Positions 9,514 through 18,088 of a stretch of DNA of 64,000 nucleotides are shown piece by piece (positions within the stretch are counted from its first letter, which is position 1; every line of letters starts with the position of its first letter). The notes beneath the pieces are model-generated. The model did no database searches, was not told where the DNA came from, and worked only from the letters and a program-made list of their open reading frames with translations. Position numbers and translations under genes: made by a program. The DNA comes from Acidobacteriaceae bacterium (GTDB lineage Bacteria > Acidobacteriota > Terriglobia > Terriglobales > Acidobacteriaceae). Location of the stretch: the NCBI GenBank assembly GCA_027307045.1, contig DAHUXR010000002.1, forward strand, positions 1-64,000, written 5' to 3'.

Positions 9514-9974
9514 TCTGACACCTGAACTTGCTGGATTGCCTGCTCAAGCAGATCAGGCAACGCCTGTTGAAGATCATTGATTGCGGGACGCAGATAAGGC
9601 CGAGGCCGAATGTAAGGACGGCGTCCGTCTTTCTTCTTGAACGGCCCCGCCCGCCCCGCGAATCCTCCATATTCATGAATGCGGGCGTATTTCAGCTCCG
9701 AACCGATACTGACGGTCAGACTTTGGCCGTCAATCTTGGTCTCAATGGATTGCAGGACCGAATTCATCAGGTTGCCACTGCGCGAAGTCAGCAAATCGCT
9801 GGATTGGCCTTTGCTCGCCGATTCGGCAAAGTATTTTGGTACTGCCGTGCTCAGCGATTGATAAATGAGCGGTTGGAGCGCCTCATAAACCTGGGCCACC
9901 ACGCGAGGCGCGAGTCCGGCAAGCCGCTGCTGAAGTTGCTGCACGGCGGAATCGTCAATTTGAACGCTAATCAC
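9510..9974 (-). CDS. HK97 gp10-like neck/head-tail joining protein
   Basis: 154 aa; LTSRSGNLMNSVLQSIETKIDGQSLTVSIGSELKYARIHEYGG is typical of gp10-like proteins. Confidence 0.7.
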   Translation of the reverse strand: MISVQIDDSAVQQLQQRLAGLAPRVVAQVYEALQPLIYQSLSTAVPKYFAESASKGQSSDLLTSRSGNLMNSVLQSIETKIDGQSLTVSIGSELKYARIHEYGGFAGRAGPFKKKDGRRPYIRPRPYLRPAINDLQQALPDLLEQAIQQVQVSE

Positions 9975-10543
9975 AGCGCCAACCTCCTGTACTGGCTGAA
10001 AATTGCCATGGAACGCGGCGGAACGTCGCCCATATCGAACGACACGTTTACCTGGCCGCTCATGCTGTTGGATTTTTCGCCGATGCGGACGCGCTGGCGA
10101 TACGTCAAGGCGAAAGCCTCAATGGCCGCCTGCTTCAGATCGAGCGGCACACTGGGAAAGCCGGCGGAATACGAGAGCTGGACATTCTGCACGCCACGGC
10201 AAAAGCGAAAGCCGCGCAACAGAATGCGCCGTCCATCCCACAGATAGCCCGCGGTGGTAGAAGTGGCGGACGCCTGGATGCTCACGCCATCGATACTGAC
10301 GCTGCTGACAGAAATGATGGGGAAATTGCGCGGCAGCAGCCGGTCCGAGTCATTGCCGTCATAGTTTTCCGTCAGCGGACCGAGCACCGATGACAATATG
10401 TGCGGACGGTCGATGTACTGCAAGACTTGCAGGCTGGCGTTGGTGATAAGGCTTTGCAGAGTCACGTCGTCATTGTTGCCCTGGTTGGGCAGCCACGATT
10501 TGAGTTCTGCAACGGTGCAAAGATCGTCAGGTGCGGCAGCCAT
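9971..10543 (-). CDS. Head-tail connector protein (gp6-like)
   Basis: ATG 10543 MAAAPDDLCTVAELKSWLPNQGNNDDVTLQSLITNASLQVLQYIDR; connector-type helical N-terminus; after capsid gene. Confidence 0.7.
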   Translation of the reverse strand: MAAAPDDLCTVAELKSWLPNQGNNDDVTLQSLITNASLQVLQYIDRPHILSSVLGPLTENYDGNDSDRLLPRNFPIISVSSVSIDGVSIQASATSTTAGYLWDGRRILLRGFRFCRGVQNVQLSYSAGFPSVPLDLKQAAIEAFALTYRQRVRIGEKSNSMSGQVNVSFDMGDVPPRSMAIFSQYRRLAL

Positions 10544-10603
10544 TTTGTGACCTCCAAAAAAGAAGCAGTTCGCAACGCAACGCTGTTGTGTGAAAGTTGA
10601 AAA

Positions 10604-10646
10604 GAGAAAGGCAGTCTGGGCAGAGAGGGACCTCAGACTGCCTTCC
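10604..10646 (-). terminator. Strong hairpin downstream of capsid gene
   Basis: Minus strand AGGCAGTCTG … CAGACTGCCT, about 10-bp stem, followed by a pyrimidine-rich tract. Confidence 0.55.
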
Positions 10647-10723
10647 TTCTCCTTCAAGCCTGCTGGTTGGCAGGCGAGGAGCATCGGCGGCGATTCGCGG
10701 CAATCGAGCCGCCGATGAATCGT

Positions 10724-12217
10724 TTATCCGTTGGCCACGTTGGCAATCACGCCAAGCGAGAACGGTGCGCGGCAGACGAGGACTTCGTCGGCATAGACGC
10801 CATAGACATACTGGCGCGAAACGACGGGCCACTCGATCTGGTAATAGTCGCGGCGGCAGCGGACAAAGGAAACGTTGTCCACGCCGGAAAGCGGGTAAGG
10901 AATTTCAGAGCTGTTGAAGAAGATGGTGCCCGGAGCCAGATTGGGATGGATGCGAATATCCAGGAACTGCTGCGTGAACTTGTTCCAGTACTTGGCAATA
11001 CTGGCGCCGCCCAGCAGAGCCGGCTTGTCATCTTCTGACCCTGTGCCGCCGGGCAAAGTGAAGCGGAAGAGAGGAACGCCGCCGGAAGCTACGATCTTCT
11101 TGTTGATATTGCGAGCTTCCTGCGAGTTCACCCAGATTTCCGTGGGGCTGAGCCGCTTGTTGTCCCAGAACCACTGCAGCGCCGTATCAATTTCCAGAAT
11201 GCCGTTTGCCTGGTCGGCGGTGAGCGTGTTGCCGTCGAGCGAGGCAAAGTAACCGGCATTGGACTTCAATGCTTGCGTAAGAAAGCCGTCGAAGACCAGA
11301 GTGTTGGCTGATCCATCCGTGCTGGAATTTGCGGCGTTGGCCAACTGCGTGCCCGCAACCGGAGCGCTGATGGTGACCTTGTTCACGGTGGTGATTGTGT
11401 TCAAGGTTGCAGTTGCAGCGCTGGTGCCGATATACCACGCGTATCCGGCTGCACCCTTCACAGCGGGCACAGTGGCAACCACAGTCTGCTGCCCAGCGGT
11501 GGTCACGGCGGCGGACGATGCAGCGCTGATGGCGCTGGCGCCCGCTCCGTACTGCGTGGAAGTACCGTCAATGTTGACGCGCGTTACCTGACCGTAAGGC
11601 ACGCCGCTGATGGAAACAGTGGAATTGGCAAGGGCGCGTGCGGTGAGCGCCGTCACAAAAACAAGCAAGCTTAGTCCGGAGCCGAGCGTTCCGCCGTTGG
11701 CCAACGCAACGGTCGGCGCGGTCGGCGTGCCCAAAGGCATGGATGCATTTCCGTTGAGAATGACGTTCTCTTCGCCGATCATGACTGCGCGAAGAAGCGA
11801 CTGAACCAGCGTGGCTTTGTTGTCAAACTCCTTGCCGCCGGACCAGACAGCTTCCCAGTCAATGGAAGCTTCAAGTCCGAGGCCCGCATAGGACGCAACG
11901 TAGTCCTGCTCGGTGACGCTCATTTCCGCCGAACGACGGCCCGGAGCAACGCCGAGTTCGAAGCCCTGCGTGTTGACGCCGGTGATGGCCTTCCAGCGCG
12001 TGGCAAGATCGCCACGGTCGCTCACCTGCCGGGGCAGACGGTTACGCAGCGGTGTGATGACCGGATAAAGCTGAAGCGCCGGCCCGCGCAGATCAAACGC
12101 GTTTAAGTTGCCAGCCACGCCGCTGATCGTCGACTGGCTGATGGTGGTTTTGTTCAAGGAGGACAGGTCCGCCTTGTTGAGCAGATCGAAAGTCTGCTGA
12201 CTGAGATCGCCAAACAT
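10724..12217 (-). CDS. Phage major capsid protein (HK97-like) with inserted Ig/FN3-like segment
   Basis: 497 aa; ITPLRNRLPRQVSDRGDLATRWKAI..., IEWPVVSRQYVYGVYADEVLVCRAP C-terminus; internal VATVPAVKGAAGYAWYIGTSAATATLNTIT resembles an Ig/FN3-like insertion. Confidence 0.75.
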   Translation of the reverse strand: MFGDLSQQTFDLLNKADLSSLNKTTISQSTISGVAGNLNAFDLRGPALQLYPVITPLRNRLPRQVSDRGDLATRWKAITGVNTQGFELGVAPGRRSAEMSVTEQDYVASYAGLGLEASIDWEAVWSGGKEFDNKATLVQSLLRAVMIGEENVILNGNASMPLGTPTAPTVALANGGTLGSGLSLLVFVTALTARALANSTVSISGVPYGQVTRVNIDGTSTQYGAGASAISAASSAAVTTAGQQTVVATVPAVKGAAGYAWYIGTSAATATLNTITTVNKVTISAPVAGTQLANAANSSTDGSANTLVFDGFLTQALKSNAGYFASLDGNTLTADQANGILEIDTALQWFWDNKRLSPTEIWVNSQEARNINKKIVASGGVPLFRFTLPGGTGSEDDKPALLGGASIAKYWNKFTQQFLDIRIHPNLAPGTIFFNSSEIPYPLSGVDNVSFVRCRRDYYQIEWPVVSRQYVYGVYADEVLVCRAPFSLGVIANVANG

Positions 12218-12298
12218 TTTCTAGTCCTTTTCTCCGCCCGGAGAGTGCGGCTTTAAGGTGAAATGAAATTTTGTTGAGAGCCGGCCGTTGCGAGGTCT

Positions 12299-13390
12299 CT
12301 AGCGCAGATAAACAGAAGCCGGCTGCGGTTTTTGCAGAGTGCGCTTGAGCAGCTCATGAACGCTGGGGTCGCCGGCCGACTTGGCCAGAGCGGGACGCGC
12401 GTCATCTTCCTTGGTTACGGTATGTGTGGGCACACCAGTGCGCGCCACGCGGCCCATGGATTCCTGCGGTGAAACGAGCTTTTCAACGAGTGAAAGGAGA
12501 TTAGTCAGCGAACGCTGGATCTCCTGGTTATTGCTTTCTATTTCGCTGCGCAAGCCGGCCACTTCCTGCTCCATTTCAGCCAGCTTGACGAGCGCAGATG
12601 CGGAGCTGGCCCGTGCCTTTTCCAATTGCGCTTTGTCATTTGCTTCCAGCATTGTGCTTTGATCTCCTGTCTTTACTCCGGAACGTGAATCGCCCGGGAT
12701 CTTTTTCATGCTTGCGGAGGCCGCACGTGTGGCAGCGGCATCGTCAGTATCGAGCAGCGCGTCCATGTGGGTGGCGGCTTCTTCGTGGTTTTGCGCCATC
12801 TTGTCCATGCAGGTCTTAATCGCATCAAGATGTGCCAGAGTGGCTTTGGAATGGCGCGCACCGATCTTGAGAGCTTGAACCGTCCCGCCATTAGTGCGAG
12901 TGAACTTACGAACTTCGCAAGTGCCATCTGCTTTGACAGCGGTGAAGTGCGCGCCGGGAACGCAGGGGTTATCGACGACGCTTATCTCGACGGGATTGGC
13001 AGTAAAGCGAATGTACTCGCCATCCTTCCATGCATCGACATAAGCGCCGCCGATACTGAAACCGGTGTAAACGCCGAGCATGCACTTCTGCCATGCGACG
13101 CTGTCAACAATGCGGGCGCCGACGCGGATTTGTTTTAGGTCGTCATCAAACGCGATAGCGACGAGCTTGCCGACGGCGCTTGGCACGTGCATTTCACGAA
13201 CGTTGCCGAGGCTCTTGCCGTCGGTGGCTTTGGCGATTTCATCGCTCCAGTTCTTGAAGTAAGGCTTGGAAGAGTCATAGTCAAAAATTTCGCCTTCTTT
13301 GTCGACGATCTCAGCGGTGGCAACACCCCAGACTTCGTGTTTGGATTCGTCTATCTTGGCGATCTGGGCAAAAAGGTTCATGGATTTCAT
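12299..13390 (-). CDS. Prohead protease-like protein with C-terminal scaffold-like coiled coil
   Basis: ATG 13390 MKSMNLFAQIAKIDESKHEVWGVATAEIVDKEGEIFDYDSSKPYFKNWS...GFSIGG...ISVVDNPCVPGAHF; between portal and capsid; C-terminal coiled coil (KLAEMEQEVAGLRSEIESNNQEIQRSL). Confidence 0.7.
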   Translation of the reverse strand: MKSMNLFAQIAKIDESKHEVWGVATAEIVDKEGEIFDYDSSKPYFKNWSDEIAKATDGKSLGNVREMHVPSAVGKLVAIAFDDDLKQIRVGARIVDSVAWQKCMLGVYTGFSIGGAYVDAWKDGEYIRFTANPVEISVVDNPCVPGAHFTAVKADGTCEVRKFTRTNGGTVQALKIGARHSKATLAHLDAIKTCMDKMAQNHEEAATHMDALLDTDDAAATRAASASMKKIPGDSRSGVKTGDQSTMLEANDKAQLEKARASSASALVKLAEMEQEVAGLRSEIESNNQEIQRSLTNLLSLVEKLVSPQESMGRVARTGVPTHTVTKEDDARPALAKSAGDPSVHELLKRTLQKPQPASVYLR

Positions 13391-13403
13391 GTTGGCTCCA
13401 AAG

Positions 13404-13429
13404 GAAAAGGCAGCCGGTGGGCTGCCTTG
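13404..13429 (-). terminator. Hairpin between portal and protease genes
   Basis: Minus strand AAGGCAGCC-CACC-GGCTGCCTT followed by TTCCTTT. Confidence 0.5.
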
Positions 13430-13526
13430 GTTCATGCTTCTGTTTGTATAGATAGCGTTTGCTTTATTCGAGAAACGATCCGGATACAGCGCGAGGGCGC
13501 CTCCACCCCAGCAAGCCGACTTCAGG

Positions 13527-14984
13527 CTAGCTGGGGACCCCGGGCTGTGCCGCGGGAGTTTCGTCAGGCTGAAGTTCTTCCGGCGATTCAGGGTTTTGCT
13601 GTGCGCCTTTGATTTCCAGCGGAAAGACTCCTCTGGTTGTAATAACAGCGTTTCCGGCACCGATGGGATGTTTGCCCAGGCTTTCGCGAACTTCGTCGAT
13701 AGAGAGCACGCCGGCTCGAACATAAATATCATCAATCTTGGCCTGCTCTAGTGGGTTCAGAGTACGGTCCTGCTCCCAAACAAATTCAATGTCGGTGAAG
13801 CCAAAATGGCGAGTCACGATGAGGTTGATAGTGTCAGCCAGGTAACCGAGGATCGGCACCAGCCCTTCCGCGGCGGCCTGCTCGACGCTGGTTTCAGCGG
13901 TGGCGCGGTTCATGACGCTGACAAATTGCTGAGGCGAGAGACCAAAGGCATAACAGACGATGCGTGTGATCCATTCATCGAGCGCGTCTTTCAGCATGGG
14001 ATCGCGCGTGAACTGAAGATTGCCGCACTCAGGAACAAAGGTGATGCGGCGACGACGGGCAGAGTTTCCGGCCAGCGCGCTATCAAACCACTCCTGAAAT
14101 TCGCTGATCTGGTCAGCCGACCATTCTTTAGGAACCTGCGCAAGAGCTTCCGGCACGTTGCCCTCAGTGTAGTAATTCAAAAGATGAATCTGGCGGCGCA
14201 GGCCTATGTTGATGGTGAGAATAATCTGCTCGACCGGCGAGAAGCCAAAAAACTTGTGCGCGCGCACGTTGCGCGGGCGATAAATGAGCTGATCGGCGGT
14301 AAAGTCAACGGCCGGCAAGCCTTTCAGTATCTGCTGATAGGCAATGGCCGGCGAGGCAGGCGTGCGGCCCATAGCGTCAATCTTGCGAGCGATGGTGGAA
14401 CCGTCAATGACTTCCAGCGCATAGAGCGTTTTGCCAGGAGACCACAACTCGCCCTCCTGCGAGACAATGGGCACAAGGACCGGCGCGTCGAGCACGAGTA
14501 GGTCTTCAAGCAGCAAACGGACCCACTGCTGCCAACTGTGTTCGCGGTCTGGGTAAGAAAAGAAATCTGTGAGTTGTGTGAGACGTGGGTCTTGCTCTTC
14601 ATCGTCATTGCCGCTGATGGCGCTGTTGCTGGTGTTGGCTGAACGTTTTGGCGCGCCGGGTTGCGTCTTGAGACGGAAGGCCCAAGGCATACGGCTGACC
14701 TGGTCTTTGCGCGTTTCAATACAGAGACGCACAAGATCGAACGAGTCGGCCAGCGAGCGCATCTGGTCAAAAGAGATTGGCTCCATGTTGCGCGGCTGGA
14801 TATTGATGTTGTAGCCGACAGGATAATCGAGCGTCCGCGGTGGAGTACCAGCGGGCGCGCTGGGCGCCATGGGCAGGTCGGGACCAAACCAGACGTCGAG
14901 CGTGTTGCGCAGCTTGCGGCCGACGCGCTCTACGAAGCCGGGTTCCAGAGCAGTAAGTTTTCCGCCATTGAGTGTTTCAGGCAT
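13527..14984 (-). CDS. Phage portal protein
   Basis: 485 aa; DLVRLCIETRKDQVSRMPWAF, CYAFGLSPQQFVSVMNRATAETS, LGKHPIGAGNAVITTRGVFPLE; position upstream of protease and capsid. Confidence 0.85.
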   Translation of the reverse strand: MPETLNGGKLTALEPGFVERVGRKLRNTLDVWFGPDLPMAPSAPAGTPPRTLDYPVGYNINIQPRNMEPISFDQMRSLADSFDLVRLCIETRKDQVSRMPWAFRLKTQPGAPKRSANTSNSAISGNDDEEQDPRLTQLTDFFSYPDREHSWQQWVRLLLEDLLVLDAPVLVPIVSQEGELWSPGKTLYALEVIDGSTIARKIDAMGRTPASPAIAYQQILKGLPAVDFTADQLIYRPRNVRAHKFFGFSPVEQIILTINIGLRRQIHLLNYYTEGNVPEALAQVPKEWSADQISEFQEWFDSALAGNSARRRRITFVPECGNLQFTRDPMLKDALDEWITRIVCYAFGLSPQQFVSVMNRATAETSVEQAAAEGLVPILGYLADTINLIVTRHFGFTDIEFVWEQDRTLNPLEQAKIDDIYVRAGVLSIDEVRESLGKHPIGAGNAVITTRGVFPLEIKGAQQNPESPEELQPDETPAAQPGVPS

Positions 14985-14986
14985 AG

Positions 14987-15154
14987 TCAGGCAATCCCCA
15001 CTTTCACGCCCATCACGGCGGTAGTTTCAATGATGAATTCAATGAGAGAGTTTTTGCGGTAAGCGGACTTCATTTGCTCATCGTGAATGCGAAGGCCCTC
15101 ATGCCAGCGGCACTGGCCCGCGTCATCGATAACGTATTCTCCTGTCCATTTCAT
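14987..15154 (-). CDS. Small conserved-looking protein upstream of portal
   Basis: 55 aa, MKWTGEYVIDDAGQCRWHEGLRIHDEQMKSAYRKNSLIEFIIETTAVMGVKVGIA; stop immediately before portal start; below ORF-track length cutoff. Confidence 0.6.
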   Translation of the reverse strand: MKWTGEYVIDDAGQCRWHEGLRIHDEQMKSAYRKNSLIEFIIETTAVMGVKVGIA

Positions 15155-15248
15155 ATGTCGCTTTTCTCCAAACCGCTTCTGCAGTGTTGATAGAGAGCTG
15201 CGCGCCAGCCTGCGGCAGCAAGGAATTGTGAATCCCAGAGACGCATTG

Positions 15249-15270
15249 CGGCACGAGTAAACTCGTGCCG
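15249..15270. repeat. Perfect 9-bp stem, 4-nt loop hairpin
   Basis: CGGCACGAG-TAAA-CTCGTGCCG. Confidence 0.6.
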
Positions 15271-15316
15271 TGACACTTTTGTCTTCAAGCGGGAAGCATC
15301 TAATTCAATTTCAACT

Positions 15317-15856
15317 TCAGTAGCCGACGATCAAGCGGTCTGTGCATGTGCCGGCGACGGCTGTGTCGTTCTTTTCAAAGAAAGAAACTGCCAGTTGGGG
15401 CAGACGCACCGGAATCTGCAGCGTCCCGCTGGTGACATTGGGGGCAAGTTCACTGGCGATGAATGCCTGTTGTGCCCCGGAAACCACGCCGGTGGCAATG
15501 ACATAACTGTTATAGACAGTGAAGTTCGGGCTGGATTGCCCCTGATCGTCTGCGGTATAGACATTCACGACCAGATCCACGTTCTGGGTGCAGGAAACAA
15601 AGACGGTCATTTTGGTTGCGTCGCCAACGCGAATGATGCTGGTGTTTGGCGTTGCGCCGCCGATTGAAGCCGGCAGAGCGACTCCGCTGTGCGCCAGATC
15701 CGTAGGTGAGTAAACAAGATGAGGCATGGGGTGAGGCAATACAGGCTTGCCGTTTTTGTCCATCTCAGGGAACTGGCTGGAAGTTTGCGAGAAGACGAAA
15801 AGCGTAGTGACACACAACAGGGCGAGAATAGAGAGGGATGCGGCTTTTTTGTTCAT
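15317..15856 (-). CDS. Putative secreted protein
   Basis: 179 aa; MNKKAASLSILALLCVTTLFVFSQ signal peptide; no phage structural motif seen. Confidence 0.65.
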   Translation of the reverse strand: MNKKAASLSILALLCVTTLFVFSQTSSQFPEMDKNGKPVLPHPMPHLVYSPTDLAHSGVALPASIGGATPNTSIIRVGDATKMTVFVSCTQNVDLVVNVYTADDQGQSSPNFTVYNSYVIATGVVSGAQQAFIASELAPNVTSGTLQIPVRLPQLAVSFFEKNDTAVAGTCTDRLIVGY

Positions 15857-15939
15857 GAGATTGTCTCCGTAATTTCTTGATTTCGACAGATTGATCGATA
15901 CTGATCAGAGTTTGCATTTCTGCTGGCTTTGAAAGGCCA

Positions 15940-16135
15940 GATACATAGGTCCTTCGACTCGCCCTTGGGTCGCCATGCTCCCCCTCGGGCATCGCTCAGG
16001 ATGACAAAGCATTTTGATATCGCATTTATTTTTGGTTGGCTCACGCCTGTACCTTTGCACTCCAAAACGCGCAAACCCGGCGCGCTTTGGGGCCCACCTC
16101 GAAGTTCGGGATGGCATGTCGAGGAGGAGACGGTT
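15940..16135. repeat. Intergenic dispersed-repeat-like segment
   Basis: AGGTCCTTCGACTCGCCCTTGGGTCGCCATGCTCCCCCTCGGGCATCGCTCAGGATGACAAAGC; its translations (VILSDARGG..., SFDSPLGRHAPPRASLRMTK) are of the kind produced by intergenic repeats. A related GTCGCTCGGGATGAC tail occurs near 18105. Confidence 0.55.
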
Positions 16136-16147
16136 ACTGAGCTCGAG

Positions 16148-16429
16148 CTATCCGGTGCGTTCAAAAGGCATTTGTGGTCGCCCCATAGACTCGATCTCAG
16201 CATTCGGCATGGCAGTTCCAAAGGGCGCGAGTGCGGACGAACCGGAACGCGACGCAATACGGCGGCGACGTTTCTTCTTCACGACGGGAAAAGGATAGAG
16301 TGCGCAATAGCAGTCGACGCAGAGCGATCGCGAGAGTTCCGATACCGAACGCCGTTCATCTGAGTTGAGTGGCGCGTTACATTCTTCACAGCGCGGCGGA
16401 CCGACACGTCCGTTATGATCGTGTGCCAT
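16148..16429 (-). CDS. Small zinc-ribbon-like protein
   Basis: 93 aa with CEECNAPLNSDERRS...LCVDCYCALYPFP (two CxxC). Confidence 0.55.
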   Translation of the reverse strand: MAHDHNGRVGPPRCEECNAPLNSDERRSVSELSRSLCVDCYCALYPFPVVKKKRRRRIASRSGSSALAPFGTAMPNAEIESMGRPQMPFERTG

Positions 16430-16522
16430 AGAAACACCTCTGCGCCGGACGCAGGCCGGTGAACAATAGAAATGGCCTGGGACGGCAGAATTATTTGTTT
16501 GTTGGGAGAAGCGGGTGTGGAA

Positions 16523-16571
16523 CGGTATTTGGTGCCTGGTACTTGGTATTTAGTATTTGGTACTTGGCAGG
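16523..16571. repeat. Degenerate tandem GGTATTTGGTACTTGG-type low-complexity tract
   Basis: CGGTATTTGGTGCCTGGTACTTGGTATTTAGTATTTGGTACTTGGCAGG. Confidence 0.7.
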
Positions 16572-17009
16572 TGAAGTGTTTACCTTTCAGGCGTCAACTC
16601 AGCAGGTCAGGCTCGGATGGCCTGAACCAGCAGGATCTTCAGAAGCGGTTCACCTGTCGATCTGAACTCTTGAGGACCTTTTTGACGGTTTTCGGGAACC
16701 TATCATTCTGCGATGGAGCAAGAACCCGCGAGGGTCCTGAAGCCCTACTTCCGATGTGAACGCGCATACCTGCCAAACAGGCGGATGACGCCACATGCAA
16801 AAGTCCAGAATGAGGTTCCCGCAGCAGACGCAAACGATACGCCGGCCTTGGAAAGGTTGCAGGCCGTTGGATTAAGCCGGCGCCGCTCCCGGCTATGCAG
16901 AACCAACTTCCGCCCTGCATAGACATCTTATACGACAACTCGCGTTTTGAAGTCAATAGCAAAAATCATTTTTTTAATATTTTCCCAAACTTTCCACGTA
17001 TTATCGGAC

Positions 17010-17060
17010 ATTGTCAAGTATTGACAATTATTTAGACACTGCTTAGACTTTAGACACACT
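17010..17060 (+). promoter_or_regulatory. Promoter with palindromic operator upstream of 17062 gene
   Basis: ATTGTCAA-GTA-TTGACAAT (17010-17028) contains -35 TTGACA (17021-17026); TAGACT at 17044-17049 with 17-bp spacer; TTAGACA-type direct repeats follow. Confidence 0.65.
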
Positions 17061-17061
17061 T

Positions 17062-17466
17062 ATGGCGCGCGAAACTTACAAGCAAGCATACGCGACAGCA
17101 AAGCAGGACCTGCTGCAACAGCTACAAAAACGAGACGACCTGGACCAGAAGATCCGTAAGCTCAAGCAGACGGTCAAGGCCCTGGGCGAGCTGTGCGGCG
17201 CCGCCCCGGAGGAGATCGACAAGCTGCTGCTGGTGGAGGGCTTTGCCATTGAAGCCAAGCCGGGATTCACCGATTCCATACGGCGGCTGTTCCGCATACA
17301 CCAGACCGCGCTTAGCCCGACCGATGTCCGCGAGGACCTGGTGAAGATGGGCATCGGCGTGGGCCAGGTAAATCTGTTGTCGTCCATCCATACGGTTCTG
17401 CGCCGCATGGCGGAAGCCGGCGAAATTGAAAAGACCGAGGATGGGGCGTTCAGGTTGCCGGGGTGA
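17062..17466 (+). CDS. Small putative regulator (coiled-coil plus winged-helix-like)
   Basis: 134 aa; N-terminal coiled coil, C-terminal DVREDLVKMGIGVGQVNLLSSIHTVLRRMAEAGEIEKTEDGAFRLPG wHTH-like. Confidence 0.55.
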   Translation: MARETYKQAYATAKQDLLQQLQKRDDLDQKIRKLKQTVKALGELCGAAPEEIDKLLLVEGFAIEAKPGFTDSIRRLFRIHQTALSPTDVREDLVKMGIGVGQVNLLSSIHTVLRRMAEAGEIEKTEDGAFRLPG

Positions 17467-17578
17467 AAAATTATGTTCCACGCGTCTTTCGTCAATCGCG
17501 ACAGGAGCACAGCCGAGGGCGGCCGTTGCCACACGGGTTTCGCTGAACACGCACGTGAGTTATGCTGTCAGGCGCTAA

Positions 17579-18051
17579 ATGCCTGAATTCAAAAAGCTAA
17601 TCGCGAAACTTAAAAAGCACTACGGTGCTCCCACGCTGCCGCCGGCCCAAGGACCGGTTGAGCTGTGATGCGGGAAAACGCATGTTACCTGCTGCCCGAG
17701 GATCGCCGTGCCGCGGTGTTCGAAGGTCTGCGGAAACAGGTCGGCCTAAATGCGAAAGCAATCCTCAAAGCCGATCCAGACGTTCTACTTAAGCTGGCCA
17801 CGATGGGCGGCATGCGTCCCAGGGTGCGCGTTTTCCGCTGGCAGGAAATTGCACGAATCACCTTGAGCCAGTTTGGCTGCGACCTGGATCAGATACTCAA
17901 CTTGCCATTTGCACAGGCCAAGAAGGCGTTGAAGCAGTTTCCGAATATCGGCGACCCGGGCGCGGAAAAGATATTGATGTTCTGCGGCGCTTCACCGGAA
18001 GGTCGAAAAATCGATTTTCATAAGCTTGCGCGGGCCGAAGGCCCTGGATGA
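17579..18051 (+). pseudogene. HhH-GPD/endonuclease III-like DNA glycosylase remnant (frameshifted, C-terminally truncated)
   Basis: MPEFKKLIAKLKKHYGAPTLPPAQGPVEL-stop at 17666, continued in another frame as VMRENACYLLPEDRRAAVFEGLRKQVGLNAKAIL...LPFAQAKKALKQFPNIGDPGAEKILMFCG, then abrupt end. Confidence 0.65.
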
Positions 18052-18088
18052 CACAGGACACGAAGAACACCAGGTCGAAACGGAGCAG

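Noticed and set aside
15853-16257. Minus-strand ORF 15853..16257 as a real protein
   Set aside because: Its sequence (VILSDARGGAWRPKGESKD, CHPELRGGPQSAPGLRV) looks like translated intergenic repeat DNA.
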